Source: a virus
Strand: one strand, 5' to 3'
Length of the DNA stretch: 64,000 nucleotides
IMG/VR virus record: IMGVR_UViG_3300028563_000012
Coordinates: 1 to 64,000 of that record
Below the pieces are notes generated by a model that was not told the origin of the DNA, made no database searches, and saw nothing but the letters and a program-made list of their open reading frames with translations. Position 1 is the first letter of the stretch. Each line of letters opens with the position of its first letter. Shown one piece after another: positions 49,363-59,265 of the stretch. A program made the translations under genes and the position numbers.

Positions 49363-50181
49363 CTAGTGCCTTTTGGCGCCCATCCTCCACAATTCTTGCA
49401 GGTATGCTTGCGAGCGTGCAACTTGCTCAATCCAAACAGGCCCGTAGCACAGATCAATACCCTCATTCCAAAGCGGATCTGGAAGGCCAAAAACCCATGG
49501 GCAAGCATTGGCGCCCGTTTGCCATGGGATGGCCCCGGTAAGCGTGTTGTTGCCCAATTCGACACCATTAACGTACAACCGTATGTGCGATCCATCGTAC
49601 GTAAGTGACAAAAGCGCCCATTCACAAAATGGGACACGATTGTGATCAACTTTGACAAATATTGGTGCCACTGTCCCATCGAACGTCATGTTGGCGCCTC
49701 GTTGGGCGATGCTCATGTGCACAACTTGATACGGGGATACCCAAGTTGACGGACGAAACGGTTTGGAAATTATGCGCCCATCATTGTCGCCTGGACGAAA
49801 GTACGTTTGGACAAATACCCAAACAGATAATGTCAAATAGTTTGGCGGTTCGAATGCCCCAACAGCTGTCAGCATTCGCAAATTCTGCGTCGTTCCTGGT
49901 GAGTAGATGCCGCCGCTGAATTGTTGCTCTCCAAACGGACCAACAACGCCAGGAATCGGCGTCCCCAAGTTGATCGTCAGGTCATTGGTCCCTGTGATTT
50001 CGTTTTTGAAAGATGTTGCTGTTGATGGCTCTTTGAACAAGAACAACGCAAGTGTGTCTGAGTCATGCGGTGCAGGGATGTCGTAAAGCTTCACAAGCGC
50101 CGTAGAAGGGCCAGGGCCACGCAGGCTCCCAATGGATGTTCCCCAAGCAGATGAGCCTTTTCTGTAAACATCACCTTTCAT
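49363..50181 (-). CDS. LamG/ConA-like receptor-binding module, paralogue 1
   Basis: A 272-residue protein. A short N-terminal linker (MKGDVYRKGSSAWGTSIGSL) precedes a concanavalin A/LamG-like beta sandwich: YLTLSVWVFVQTYF, LLSLTYDGSHIRLYVNGVEL and a C-terminal YGPVWIEQVARS. Such domains bind glycans. It is about half identical in layout to the following gene, so the pair arose by tandem duplication. It is coupled to its neighbour by a stop/start overlap. Confidence 0.7.
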   Translation of the reverse strand: MKGDVYRKGSSAWGTSIGSLRGPGPSTALVKLYDIPAPHDSDTLALFLFKEPSTATSFKNEITGTNDLTINLGTPIPGVVGPFGEQQFSGGIYSPGTTQNLRMLTAVGAFEPPNYLTLSVWVFVQTYFRPGDNDGRIISKPFRPSTWVSPYQVVHMSIAQRGANMTFDGTVAPIFVKVDHNRVPFCEWALLSLTYDGSHIRLYVNGVELGNNTLTGAIPWQTGANACPWVFGLPDPLWNEGIDLCYGPVWIEQVARSQAYLQELWRMGAKRH

Positions 50182-51005
50182 CAGAACCTTTTCGCGGCCC
50201 GTTTGTAACAGGTCCCAAGATCACTGACGCTGCGTGCAACTTGTTCGATCCAAACAGGCCCGATGCGTGCATCCAAGCCTGCGCTTGCCACACCAACGGG
50301 TTCACCAATAACCCATGGGCAAGCATTGACACCCGAAGACCAAGGGATAACCCCGGTGCGGCTGGCTGTGCTGACCTGTTGACCGTTCACGTAAAGCTTC
50401 ACACTTGCCCCATCGTACGTGAGCGACAACATGGCCCATTCAAACAAAGGCACCAAACGCTCATTCACAGACACTGCGGTCGATCCAATTTGGGCTTTCA
50501 ACACCCCGGTGGAATCAAACCAGATTGCGACCACACGATATGGTGATGCCCATGCTGATGGGTGGTATGGTTTGGTGAGCAGATTCCCATCACCAGTTGC
50601 TCGCCGATAGTTGTGCAAAAACACCCACAAGTTCAACGTTATGCTTGTTGGAGGCTCGAATGCGCCCACTGATGTTGTGACTATGGCAACGTCTTCCAAA
50701 TAGCCATTGGTGAAAATGGCGCCGCTTGGGCTTGAAGGGCTTGATGGGTATCCAAACGGGCCAACGCACCCCAAGTGGAGTGTTCCAGCTGTCTGGTGCA
50801 AGTCGTTCGCTGATGTGATGGCATTTTGGAAGGAGCTTCCAGATGTCTCGTTGAACAAGTAAAGCGCAAGCGTATCACTGTCTGATGGCGTCGGCTGGTT
50901 CGCGCCGTAAAGCGGCACATATATTGTGGCAGGCGGAGGGCTGGCAATGTTTTCCAACGGGCTGCCCCATCCAGCCTCCGTTTTTCTGTAGAGATCGCCA
51001 CGCAT
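50181..51005 (-). CDS. LamG/ConA-like receptor-binding module, paralogue 2
   Basis: A 274-residue paralogue of the downstream gene. It has the same linker (MRGDLYRKTEAGWGSPL), the same LSLTYDGASVKLYVNGQQV and the same YIGPVWIEQ-like end (IGPVWIEQVARSVSDLG). Divergence between the two is strongest in surface loops, consistent with changed glycan specificity. It may be secreted as part of a tail tip complex with the collagen-like protein upstream. Confidence 0.7.
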   Translation of the reverse strand: MRGDLYRKTEAGWGSPLENIASPPPATIYVPLYGANQPTPSDSDTLALYLFNETSGSSFQNAITSANDLHQTAGTLHLGCVGPFGYPSSPSSPSGAIFTNGYLEDVAIVTTSVGAFEPPTSITLNLWVFLHNYRRATGDGNLLTKPYHPSAWASPYRVVAIWFDSTGVLKAQIGSTAVSVNERLVPLFEWAMLSLTYDGASVKLYVNGQQVSTASRTGVIPWSSGVNACPWVIGEPVGVASAGLDARIGPVWIEQVARSVSDLGTCYKRAAKRF

Positions 51006-51017
51006 CTTGCAACCTAA

Positions 51018-52769
51018 TCACAGCGAATGGCAAGCAGATGTGACCAATGATGACACCGTTGCGCCCGAGTACACTGTGGAATCTATGCGCACATCCTCAA
51101 TCAGACCATACCATTGACGGGTGGTGGTTCCGTAGTCAGCACCGATGACGTATGCCCCGTGTGTGCTCCAATAGAGCGCTGTGTTTGCTGCCGTCGTGCC
51201 TGTGCTCACGGCATAACCATCGACGTAGCCAACAATTGCGCCAGTTGAGTATTTATATGTGAATCCGATATGGTGCCAAGTTCCAACAAACAAATTCTCA
51301 GTCACCCCAAGGCTGACACCCGTTTCAACTCCTGATGGTTGCGTCCAAAAGTCGAAATACCACTGATTGGTGTTGTTGCCGTTGCCGTTGAAGCGCATAC
51401 ACCAAGCATAAGAACCTCCAGATGAGTTTTGCTCTTTCCCTAGCAGAATCGCCCACTGTGCGCTGAAGACAACTTTGACCCAAGCGAAAACGCTGAGATC
51501 GTTGGATTCGCCAAGAGACGTCGTGGTTGTCCGAAGCAATCCCTTGTTGTCAGATGAAACAGCCTCAAGAGCAGCAGCCGTGCCGTATGCGCCATTGCGG
51601 CGCGTAACGTTGGCTGTGCTGTATACGCTGAGGGCGAGCGTCCCGGCTGTACCGATGTTAGCAAAAGGTGGACCGCTGGTGAAATCCCAATAGATTGGAA
51701 CACTGCTGTAACTTGGCCTTGTTGGTGTGCAACCACCCCCGCTTCCCGCGGGCGTGGCCCATGCTCCCGAGCCGTTCAGAAAGTGCGCAGCGTTGCCGTC
51801 GCCCTGTGGAGCAAAACCTGGCAGACTTGTCGTCATGTTTTGGCCCGTGGCTGTCGTGATGCTCAGCAGAGATGCAGGGACGTTGGCCAATACGGCCTTG
51901 GGGCTGTTTGATGTCGAGACGCTGGTTGCTGTCGTGGTGACGGTGCCTGAACTCCAAGCCACGTTGCCATCAGCGTACAATGTCACAGCAGGCCCGGCTG
52001 GCCCTGTTGGGCCCTGGATGTTGCCGTTCAACGTCCAACTTCCGCCCGCGCCGCCCGCGCCGAGCGAGTAGACATTCCCAACGGCTCCACCGCCCGCGCT
52101 GGTTTCGAGATAGTAGTCACCAGAGACAGAACCACCAACGCTCGATGGAGGGTTGGCGCCCGTCCACCACTTCGCGCCAGGCGTCCCGTTTGTGCCATTG
52201 GTTCCGTTAGTTCCGTTTGTGCCAGTTGTCCCTGTGGCACCCTTGATGTTGCCGACGGAGCTGCCCCAACTTCCGCCCGTTCCGGTCATCGTGTAGACAT
52301 CGCCAGTCGTGGTGTTGAGATAGTAGTCGCCCGAGATCGATCCGCCCACGCCGCTGGGCACCCCTGCAGCTTCCCACCACTTCGATCCAGGTGCGCCATT
52401 CGTTCCATTGGCCCCATTGGTCCCGTTTGTGCCATTGGTTCCAGGCGATCCATTGGTTCCGTTTGTGCCGTTAGTTCCCGATGGCCCTTTGATGTTGGCT
52501 ATGGCGCCGCCGCCCCACGTGCCGCTGGCATGCTGCCAAACATTCCCAGTTGCTGTATCAAGGTACAGGTCACCATCATTTGCGCTCACCGCTGGTGCCC
52601 CGCTGCCGGTGAACCAGTGATTTGCTGTCCCACCAGGGATGAGCGACGGGTCAATGGTTCCAGCCGGGCACGACGTCCGCACAAATTGCTGATAGCACGT
52701 GGCGTGTGAAAATGAATCCACAAGCAGAGACAACAATACTCCACCCAATACGGCAAACGTCTTTTTCAT
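51018..52769 (-). CDS. Secreted collagen-like protein with C-terminal LamG domain
   Basis: A 583-residue protein. It starts MKKTFAVLGGVLLSLLVDSF, a signal peptide, overlapping the upstream stop. Repeated linkers like GDYYLNTTTGDVY and WGSSVGNIKG alternate with GTNGTNG-type collagen-like repeats. The C-terminal third (residues about 370-583) is LamG-like (FAWVKVVFSAQWAILL, GTWHHIGFTYKYSTGAIVGY). The signal peptide is odd for a virion protein and suggests export to the envelope or an altered start. A GGAGG site precedes the ATG. Confidence 0.7.
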   Translation of the reverse strand: MKKTFAVLGGVLLSLLVDSFSHATCYQQFVRTSCPAGTIDPSLIPGGTANHWFTGSGAPAVSANDGDLYLDTATGNVWQHASGTWGGGAIANIKGPSGTNGTNGTNGSPGTNGTNGTNGANGTNGAPGSKWWEAAGVPSGVGGSISGDYYLNTTTGDVYTMTGTGGSWGSSVGNIKGATGTTGTNGTNGTNGTNGTPGAKWWTGANPPSSVGGSVSGDYYLETSAGGGAVGNVYSLGAGGAGGSWTLNGNIQGPTGPAGPAVTLYADGNVAWSSGTVTTTATSVSTSNSPKAVLANVPASLLSITTATGQNMTTSLPGFAPQGDGNAAHFLNGSGAWATPAGSGGGCTPTRPSYSSVPIYWDFTSGPPFANIGTAGTLALSVYSTANVTRRNGAYGTAAALEAVSSDNKGLLRTTTTSLGESNDLSVFAWVKVVFSAQWAILLGKEQNSSGGSYAWCMRFNGNGNNTNQWYFDFWTQPSGVETGVSLGVTENLFVGTWHHIGFTYKYSTGAIVGYVDGYAVSTGTTAANTALYWSTHGAYVIGADYGTTTRQWYGLIEDVRIDSTVYSGATVSSLVTSACHSL

Positions 52770-53746
52770 CCTGCAGATCCTCCAATGTACTTCCAATAAG
52801 GTGATCCCGTTCCTGTCAAAAAGGCGCGCAGGTGAATCTCCTCACCGGCCGGGACTTCCCATGATGGGTAACTTCCTCCAACAAATGCCCCTTTGATTGG
52901 AGCAAGACTCGTTGTCCCCAAACTTGTCACAGCCATATCAGCAGTGAATGTCAGAGATATGTCTGTTCCATCATGGACACTAGATGGGACTTCGACGCCA
53001 ATCAACGGGCCTGTCCCTGAAACTTTCAGTTTTCGGGCTGTTGCAAATCCAGAAATGCCGCCACTTGAAATGCTGACAGCTGTGAAAGCTTCATCCGCGC
53101 CGCCAGATCCAGACATGCCTGCAGGGCCTTGGATGTTCCCAACCGGTGATCCCCAAGTCGATGGGCCTTTTTGGTAAACATCACCATTCGACATGTCCAG
53201 ATAGAAATCATCACGCACACCAAGCGTGCCGGCGGGAACGCCGGTGCCTTCGTACCATGCGGTGGGAGCAACCCGGTCACCAGGATCTGTCGTTCCCAAG
53301 TCAAGATAGAAATCTCCAACAGAGCCAAGCATCCCAGACGGAACGCCATCACCAGTCAACCAATTGCTGCCATCAGAAAATGTTATCCAATCTGTGGTGG
53401 CTGGCCCTGATTTGCCCCAAAAAGCAACATGCAATCCGGAAATTGGATCCAATTGCTGAGCAACAGATGGCATCGGGCGATCCAAGCCAACTCTTGGAGG
53501 ATCTACGGTCGAATCTGTGGTTGTTGGATCAAAGATGATTGCTTCCCAAACCAAGGCATGTTTTGCGATCTTGAAGCCGGCAATCTCGGCCACCAGCTTT
53601 GTGAAAGCGGATGTGATGATTTTTTGCTGCTCAAGCGGCAATTGCATGTAATCGGCAGGCAATCCAGACAGAAATGCCACACCAGCATCAGACTGCGCGT
53701 CACAAGTCTCATCGCCAATCAGCTTGCCTATTGGGTTGTCTGCCAT
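52766..53746 (-). CDS. Tail fibre-like protein with shared linker repeats
   Basis: A 326-residue protein. The N-terminal helical part (LPLEQQKIITSAFTKLVAEI) may bind the baseplate. The middle has the same GDFYLD...NGDVYQKG...WGSPVGNIQGPAG linkers as the next gene. The C-terminal beta-rich domain has GTDISLTFTADMAVTSLGTT. It follows the gp5-like spike gene, so a central or side tail fibre is likely. Confidence 0.6.
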   Translation of the reverse strand: MADNPIGKLIGDETCDAQSDAGVAFLSGLPADYMQLPLEQQKIITSAFTKLVAEIAGFKIAKHALVWEAIIFDPTTTDSTVDPPRVGLDRPMPSVAQQLDPISGLHVAFWGKSGPATTDWITFSDGSNWLTGDGVPSGMLGSVGDFYLDLGTTDPGDRVAPTAWYEGTGVPAGTLGVRDDFYLDMSNGDVYQKGPSTWGSPVGNIQGPAGMSGSGGADEAFTAVSISSGGISGFATARKLKVSGTGPLIGVEVPSSVHDGTDISLTFTADMAVTSLGTTSLAPIKGAFVGGSYPSWEVPAGEEIHLRAFLTGTGSPYWKYIGGSAG

Positions 53747-53747
53747 G

Positions 53748-54503
53748 CTACTTCAACCATCCTAGCAGCGAGAGGAATGCCTCATCAGCACCCTCTGTGA
53801 GCAGCTCGTTGATATCAACCACAGCTTGGGCAAGACCGGGCTGCAACCCGGACAATGGCCCTTGGGCCGCTGCTTGCATGGACGTCAAATCCATGGAAAG
53901 TTTCTGAAGCAACGTGCTGAGCTTGTCCCAAAATAACGTGCCTTTTACCATCTTTTGATCAGCCTGGTCGCCGCCAACCCGGATCTTGCCATCAATCACA
54001 TCCAAGATGGTGTTGTTGAGATCAAACTTGATTTTGTCTGGTGTGATTGTTATGGTGTCTTTGGATTCTTGGCGCCCGAGTGTGATGGACTGCGCCTTCT
54101 CATCGAGGATGAGCATCAACCCGCCCTTGGACACGAAGCCACGGCGCTGAGGGTAGTTGGTCAGAAGCGCTTTGGGCAGCGGCATCCCGTTCTGCTGGCC
54201 TGTTGGAGGCGCATGCCGCCATCGCAACCCTGGATTCAGCATGAAGCGCTCGCCCTTGTACTGATCCAACCCAACGTCGGTCACATCTACCATGACTTCA
54301 ACGGTTGAGCCGACGTCTGGCATGAAGAGCATTGCTGCTCCGCCGAGGCTGCTGAAGGCATTCGAATCGGGCACAGCCCAATGCGGCAACTCCGTGGCTG
54401 CTCCCACCAGTGATTGGCAACGCACTTTGAGCCGTCCGCGTTTTTCGGGATCCGTGATGTTGGTCACGATGGCATAATGCGACTCTGTGATCGTGCCGCT
54501 CAA
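53748..54503 (-). CDS. gp5/VgrG-type baseplate spike OB-fold protein
   Basis: A 251-residue protein. The N-terminal OB fold has HYAIVTNITDPEKRGRLKVR and GAATELPHWAVP, the sequence pattern of T4 gp5/P2 gpV/VgrG OB domains. It lacks a lysozyme domain. The C-terminal region is a beta-helix-like then helical segment (SKDTITITPDKIKFDLN, LSTLLQKLSMDLTSM). It should cap the tube tip with the hub protein upstream. Four-base overlap with the hub gene. Confidence 0.82.
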   Translation of the reverse strand: MSGTITESHYAIVTNITDPEKRGRLKVRCQSLVGAATELPHWAVPDSNAFSSLGGAAMLFMPDVGSTVEVMVDVTDVGLDQYKGERFMLNPGLRWRHAPPTGQQNGMPLPKALLTNYPQRRGFVSKGGLMLILDEKAQSITLGRQESKDTITITPDKIKFDLNNTILDVIDGKIRVGGDQADQKMVKGTLFWDKLSTLLQKLSMDLTSMQAAAQGPLSGLQPGLAQAVVDINELLTEGADEAFLSLLGWLK

Positions 54504-55924
54504 AACCGCATCACCTTGTTGGCTGTGAATTCACACGTGTACGGTGCTGGAGCGACCATGTGGCGCACACGTGTGAAGAAATACTCTCCATCAAGTTGGT
54601 CGCCAAGCCCGAGCAGCGTGTGTGTTTGGCGCGCTCGCAAGGTTTCGGTGCCGATGACGGATCCTTGTACGGTGATGAAATTGTCTTGGCGCTTCTTGAA
54701 CCATTGCCAAAGGAATGCTGAGGCCTCATCCAGGTCGTTGAAGCGTCGGTTGGGAGGCACCGTCACGTCGATGGCGAAGCCGCCGGCCGCAATGCGCCAA
54801 CGTGCTGCATTTTCGAATGCGTGGACCATCGCATCCTTGGCCTTGCGCTTTAGCACATGCGAGGGTGATTCTCTGCGTGGCCGGTTGCTGTTGCGACGCA
54901 CTGATGGGGGGTTCTCTGTGGCAGATGCCTTCGCCAGCAGGCCGCCACCGCGCGTGAAAAATGGGCTTTCAGCGCTGTCTTCATCACCGATGCTGTGCGA
55001 TTCCCGAACTGACACCCATTGCTGGGCCTTGCCGTCCCAAATTAGAATGGTGGCCGCGGTGACGTTCTCATGCAACCCGTACTCAGGCATGGCATCGAGC
55101 AAGGTGCCCGTACCATTCACGCCGTACCTGAACACATACATCGGCTTTTGGTCGTGCTGGACAGCTTTCCAATGAAGCACCCAAACGTTGCGTTGGGTGT
55201 CGTAATCCACCCAGGCATCACGGTCGTTCAGGTTGGCCAAGCCCTTGACGATTTCCCAATGGTTTTGGTTCTTCTTGAGGATCACATCCTCGTGTCTGTC
55301 TGTGTGATCAATATCAAGATGGAACGCATGTTGCTCGGCGATGGCAACAACGACATCACTGTGCCTGGCTTGGCTGAAGACTTGTCCAAGATTATCAGCA
55401 CCACCGACGGGTTGCGAGACGATCGCCTTGGACTTTAGCCTGCTGCTCTTGATTGGGCTGGTGGCATGCGACATCTTCACGCTGGCATCATAACCCTTGA
55501 CTTCCAACACCGGCATGCCTTCACGTGGAAAGCGTGGTAAGTGTTTCTGCCAGCACACCCGGCCGACAAAATTCCACTTGTGGCCAAGTTGTCCATATCC
55601 AACACTGAGTTGGGCCTCATTTTGATAACTTGGCTGGAATACCTTGTGCGTATTCCAATCAGGCCAATCAGGATCCACCAGCCCTGGGTTGGTGATGTTG
55701 ATGCGCAACATGTCAGCCATGCCGATTGCGCTTTCATACTCGACTGATTCAATGTATTGGCTGATGTCTTGGCTGACAGTTATGCCGTTCACGTCCAAGC
55801 GGAAATTGGGCGCCAGGTCATCGCCGTCAACACGATTCCCTGGCGCGCCCAAGTCTGGTTTGTCCAGTGATGTGCGTGCGGCCAACATGTTGGCCATTAT
55901 CGGGGTGAATGAGAGAGGTGGCAT
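54500..55924 (-). CDS. gp27/VgrG-like baseplate hub protein
   Basis: A 474-residue protein. NFRLDVNGITVSQDISQYI then VEYESAIGMADMLRINITN fit the beta-barrel tube-like domains of hub proteins (P2 gpD, T4 gp27, VgrG N-terminus). A helical region and repeated tube-like domain follow. It would link the tail tube to the spike. Spacing fits the order LysM-type protein, hub, spike in contractile tails. Confidence 0.78.
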   Translation of the reverse strand: MPPLSFTPIMANMLAARTSLDKPDLGAPGNRVDGDDLAPNFRLDVNGITVSQDISQYIESVEYESAIGMADMLRINITNPGLVDPDWPDWNTHKVFQPSYQNEAQLSVGYGQLGHKWNFVGRVCWQKHLPRFPREGMPVLEVKGYDASVKMSHATSPIKSSRLKSKAIVSQPVGGADNLGQVFSQARHSDVVVAIAEQHAFHLDIDHTDRHEDVILKKNQNHWEIVKGLANLNDRDAWVDYDTQRNVWVLHWKAVQHDQKPMYVFRYGVNGTGTLLDAMPEYGLHENVTAATILIWDGKAQQWVSVRESHSIGDEDSAESPFFTRGGGLLAKASATENPPSVRRNSNRPRRESPSHVLKRKAKDAMVHAFENAARWRIAAGGFAIDVTVPPNRRFNDLDEASAFLWQWFKKRQDNFITVQGSVIGTETLRARQTHTLLGLGDQLDGEYFFTRVRHMVAPAPYTCEFTANKVMRF

Positions 55925-55925
55925 G

Positions 55926-56732
55926 TTAGGACGTGAGGATCAGCGATTGGCGAGGCTGCGATCGGAGCTGGTACATTTTGGAACGCAAGGCAAGGCCTGC
56001 CGGCGTCCTCACCAAGACCCTGGACATTGGTTCAACGATTCGATCAGCAATGGTCTGGTAGGGCGCCAACGGGATCACGGTGCCTGGCGAAGTCCCTGGA
56101 TGTGGTAGCGTCGGGTTGTCAAAACGGAGCAACGATCCAAGCATAGGATCGCCGTACTCAGTGAGGGCAATTTGCTCCCACGTATCACCATATTTGGTGG
56201 TGTAATAGTAGGTATGCGGCTTGGGCTGGTCTATCAGACCATAGCTCACGGGGTCATAGATGGCCAGGACGATGCCGAGAGTGACGCCGCGTAGCGTGCC
56301 ATCATTACGCAGCGAATCCCAACGCGGCTCGCCAAGCGACTTTACCACCACAGTTTCGTTGATGGTGTTGCCCCAAAGGAACGCGAAGCGAGGCGGCCGC
56401 GCCAGGCCGATGTCTTTCACAACGCTGCGTTTCAGATTGTCGTACAACTCTTGGATGTCTTGTGTGGAGTCATCGGCCCAAAGCTTCATGGTGAACTTGA
56501 AGCCTTTTTCCTTGCCATTGCTGTACTGGATGACGGGTTGGTCTTGCCCCATGGTGGCGATCTCGGTCCATTCACCTTCCCAACCTGTGTCCTGCATGTC
56601 AAGTGGCAGATACTGGAATTGGATCGCCTTGACCGTTTCGCCATCCTTGGTGCCTTTCAGGCGCCGTTGGTCAGACCAAACCGGGATGAGCTGTGGAAGC
56701 GGAGCCTGTGGTGTTACGCGTGTGGTGCTCAT
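55926..56732 (-). CDS. LysM-like hub-connecting protein
   Basis: A 268-residue protein. The body is a beta-rich tail domain (KAIQFQYLPLDMQDTGWEGE and FKFTMKLWADDSTQDI). The C-terminal YYTTKYGDTWEQIALTEYGD matches LysM-type domains found in contractile-tail connector proteins such as gp53 and PVC proteins. ATG 56732 overlaps the tape measure stop (ATGA) and has CGGAG six bases before it. Confidence 0.75.
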   Translation of the reverse strand: MSTTRVTPQAPLPQLIPVWSDQRRLKGTKDGETVKAIQFQYLPLDMQDTGWEGEWTEIATMGQDQPVIQYSNGKEKGFKFTMKLWADDSTQDIQELYDNLKRSVVKDIGLARPPRFAFLWGNTINETVVVKSLGEPRWDSLRNDGTLRGVTLGIVLAIYDPVSYGLIDQPKPHTYYYTTKYGDTWEQIALTEYGDPMLGSLLRFDNPTLPHPGTSPGTVIPLAPYQTIADRIVEPMSRVLVRTPAGLALRSKMYQLRSQPRQSLILTS

Positions 56733-59083
56733 GTTTGCTCCGTCGAAGTGATGGCAATGAACTGACGCTGCCAAGGCGTCTGCGTGAATCCTGCGCGCTC
56801 ACCAATCTCTGCCTTGTGACGCGCGGTTGCGCCGGCTGTCTTTCGTCCATCCGTGTTGAGAGCAGCAGACAACTTGATGTCCAGCTTGTTTTCAACTTTC
56901 AAGTTCTTCTTCAGGTCGGAGATGTCCTTGGGCGACATCCGGGACATGTTGTCGCCGCTGGTCGATGTGGCTTGCTGTGCGAGCGACATGCCGCCTGAGT
57001 CACCGGTGCCGGACGCTCCGCCGTTGTCTGCCATCTTGGGGTTGCTTTTGCCCTCGGAAAAATCGTGAATCTTTTGGGCAGTAGCGATAAGGTTGTCATT
57101 TCCGACGCCGAGCCATGATGTGATGGCATTGAAACCATCAAGCAATGTCGCCAGCATGCCAGCCGCGGATCTGATAGCACCCACAACCCAATGCTCGATG
57201 GCGTTGCCGAGGACTTGTGCGACCACCACGATGCCGTCCCACATTGGCTTGAATTGCTCCCAAATCCATGCGCCAACAGATTTGAGAATTCCAAACCAAT
57301 GCGTGACTTCCCACACCAAGACATCCCATATGGGCATGAGTTGATCGAGGAGCCAGCTGCCAACAGCCTTCAGGACGCCCCAAGCGGCACCGAATATGAC
57401 CCCAAGAGCAGCGCCAACTGTGCTGATGTAATCCCATATGAATGTTGCCACGGGCATGATGTAACCCATGATTGTGTTCCAAAACCCTTCGATGGTGCTG
57501 CCCAAGCCCATGACCCAATCGACGGCACCGCCCAACCACTTGAACACTGCTCCGAGTGTCGTCATGATGGTTCCGAGCCATGATACCGCAGTGCTGAGCA
57601 ACCAACTTCCAATGGGCTCAATCCACTCGAGCACCTTGCTGATGAGCGGGAAGATGACACCCTTGAAGAACGTCACAAGGCCGCGGCCGACAGCCGTGAG
57701 GAACGTCCAGATGCCTTCGCCCAACGCCATCAGAGGCGCGCCTAGTTGCTTCAACCCTTCCCAAATGGGTTGGATGTATTGCCAAAGCATCATTGCTGCT
57801 CGTTTGATGGTGTCGAATGTTGACTCACCATCTTCACGGAACGCGAGGAATGCAAGCGCCAAACCGCCAACAACAAGGCCGATGGGCAATAAGAACGGCA
57901 TCAAGAATGATGCGGCGCTGATCAGGGCGCTGCCGATGGTCATGGCAATTTGGACCAATGCCCAGATCTTCGACGTGATGCTGGTGATGATGCCGATAAT
58001 TGGAACAGCAACTGTCATAATCAATGCAATTTGGGTCGCAATAGATGCGATTGTGCCGGCGGCCTTGCCGAAGTCGATGCCAAGAGATCCGGCCCAAGCC
58101 CGTGTCTTGTCGATGGCCCCGCTCAACCATTCATATGCGGTCTTGAGGTGGCCGTAGAATGTGATTACCTGTTCGACCAAAAAATCCCAAACAGGAACAA
58201 GCTTTGCGCTGATCGTCTCAGAAACACCATTAAGAGAATCGCTCCATGAGAAACCAACATCCACCAGACGCTTGATGGTCTTTTCGATGGACTCGAACAA
58301 ACCACCAAAAGCGCCACGCAGTGTCTTCATGATGATGGACTGCAGCGTTGTCCATGTTGCTCCAAACGACTCTCCAACCTTGTCGCCGTACTTGCCAAAC
58401 TGTTGGCTGATTTCCAGCACGCGTTTCAACCTGTCTTCAGGCTTCAGCGCCGCCCATTCCTGGTTGGTCTCCTTCAAAAGGCCCATGCTCTTGATCATGC
58501 CAACAAACGGATCGCGGTTGTTCATCATGCCGCGGGCCATGCGCTGGAGTGAGCCAGCAACATCGTCAAAGGACAACCCGGCTGACTTCAGTGCGCCAGC
58601 CATGATCATGGCGCCCTTAGTCACAGCGATCATTTGATTTGACGTAGCGCCAAGGCCGATCAATCCGGGTGACACCTTTTGGAAGACGCGCACCGCATCC
58701 TCCGTGGTGCCCATGGTGTCAGCTGCGACTTTGGCCAAGCGTGGCATGATTTGGTCGGCCAACTCGTACATCTCATCATAGGAGCGATGGGATGCAGCAC
58801 TGAAAACGATGGCAAGGCCCATTTTTGCCTGGGCAACTTGTTCGTTGGCTTCGAGTCCCTTGTGGACCAATTGCTCCAAGCCAACACCCAAGCCAAGGCC
58901 TGTGACCAAACTCATAGCGCTGAACTTGGACATCGAACCTTGAAGGTGCCCGATGTGTCCGCTTAACCCCTCCGCAGCATGGTCAACTCGATGAAAGCCT
59001 TCTTCAGCGACACGCATCTTGTTGACTGCTTGATCAGCATCAAACTTCAACACACCGCCGAGTCCCAAGGATTCAAATGCCAT
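56729..59083 (-). CDS. Tape measure protein
   Basis: A 784-residue protein, MAFESLGLGGVLKFDADQAV, with a long helical N-terminus, a central hydrophobic region (about residues 350-420: IASIATQIALIMTVAVPIIG), several amphipathic Trp-rich segments, and a charged helical tail ending in ATARHKAEIGERAGF. Tape measure proteins set tail length, and this one would give a fairly short tail, although no length is computed. It follows the tail-assembly genes, in the expected order. Confidence 0.88.
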   Translation of the reverse strand: MAFESLGLGGVLKFDADQAVNKMRVAEEGFHRVDHAAEGLSGHIGHLQGSMSKFSAMSLVTGLGLGVGLEQLVHKGLEANEQVAQAKMGLAIVFSAASHRSYDEMYELADQIMPRLAKVAADTMGTTEDAVRVFQKVSPGLIGLGATSNQMIAVTKGAMIMAGALKSAGLSFDDVAGSLQRMARGMMNNRDPFVGMIKSMGLLKETNQEWAALKPEDRLKRVLEISQQFGKYGDKVGESFGATWTTLQSIIMKTLRGAFGGLFESIEKTIKRLVDVGFSWSDSLNGVSETISAKLVPVWDFLVEQVITFYGHLKTAYEWLSGAIDKTRAWAGSLGIDFGKAAGTIASIATQIALIMTVAVPIIGIITSITSKIWALVQIAMTIGSALISAASFLMPFLLPIGLVVGGLALAFLAFREDGESTFDTIKRAAMMLWQYIQPIWEGLKQLGAPLMALGEGIWTFLTAVGRGLVTFFKGVIFPLISKVLEWIEPIGSWLLSTAVSWLGTIMTTLGAVFKWLGGAVDWVMGLGSTIEGFWNTIMGYIMPVATFIWDYISTVGAALGVIFGAAWGVLKAVGSWLLDQLMPIWDVLVWEVTHWFGILKSVGAWIWEQFKPMWDGIVVVAQVLGNAIEHWVVGAIRSAAGMLATLLDGFNAITSWLGVGNDNLIATAQKIHDFSEGKSNPKMADNGGASGTGDSGGMSLAQQATSTSGDNMSRMSPKDISDLKKNLKVENKLDIKLSAALNTDGRKTAGATARHKAEIGERAGFTQTPWQRQFIAITSTEQT

Positions 59084-59092
59084 TGGCTTGTC

Positions 59093-59260
59093 CTATTTCA
59101 CTGTTGGCGCCGTCTGCGCGTTGGCTATCTTTTCAGCCTCCTGCCGTTTTGTCTCGTTCAACTTCTTGAGCAGCCAGACGCGTTCGCGCTGTGTACGTTG
59201 CCACAAGCCCACATCCGTGATGCCTGGAATGCTGTACAACAGCGCGAATTCTTGCTCCAT
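59093..59260 (-). CDS. Small tail assembly chaperone-like protein
   Basis: A 55-residue protein, MEQEFALLYSIPGITDVGLW, then a charged helix, with stop at 59093-59095. It sits between the tape measure and the zinc-containing tail assembly gene where contractile phages often carry a short chaperone frame. A GTG at 59269 overlapping the upstream stop would extend it by three residues. No classic slippery frameshift is visible between it and the upstream gene, but one was not excluded. Confidence 0.6.
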   Translation of the reverse strand: MEQEFALLYSIPGITDVGLWQRTQRERVWLLKKLNETKRQEAEKIANAQTAPTVK

Positions 59261-59265
59261 GAGAC

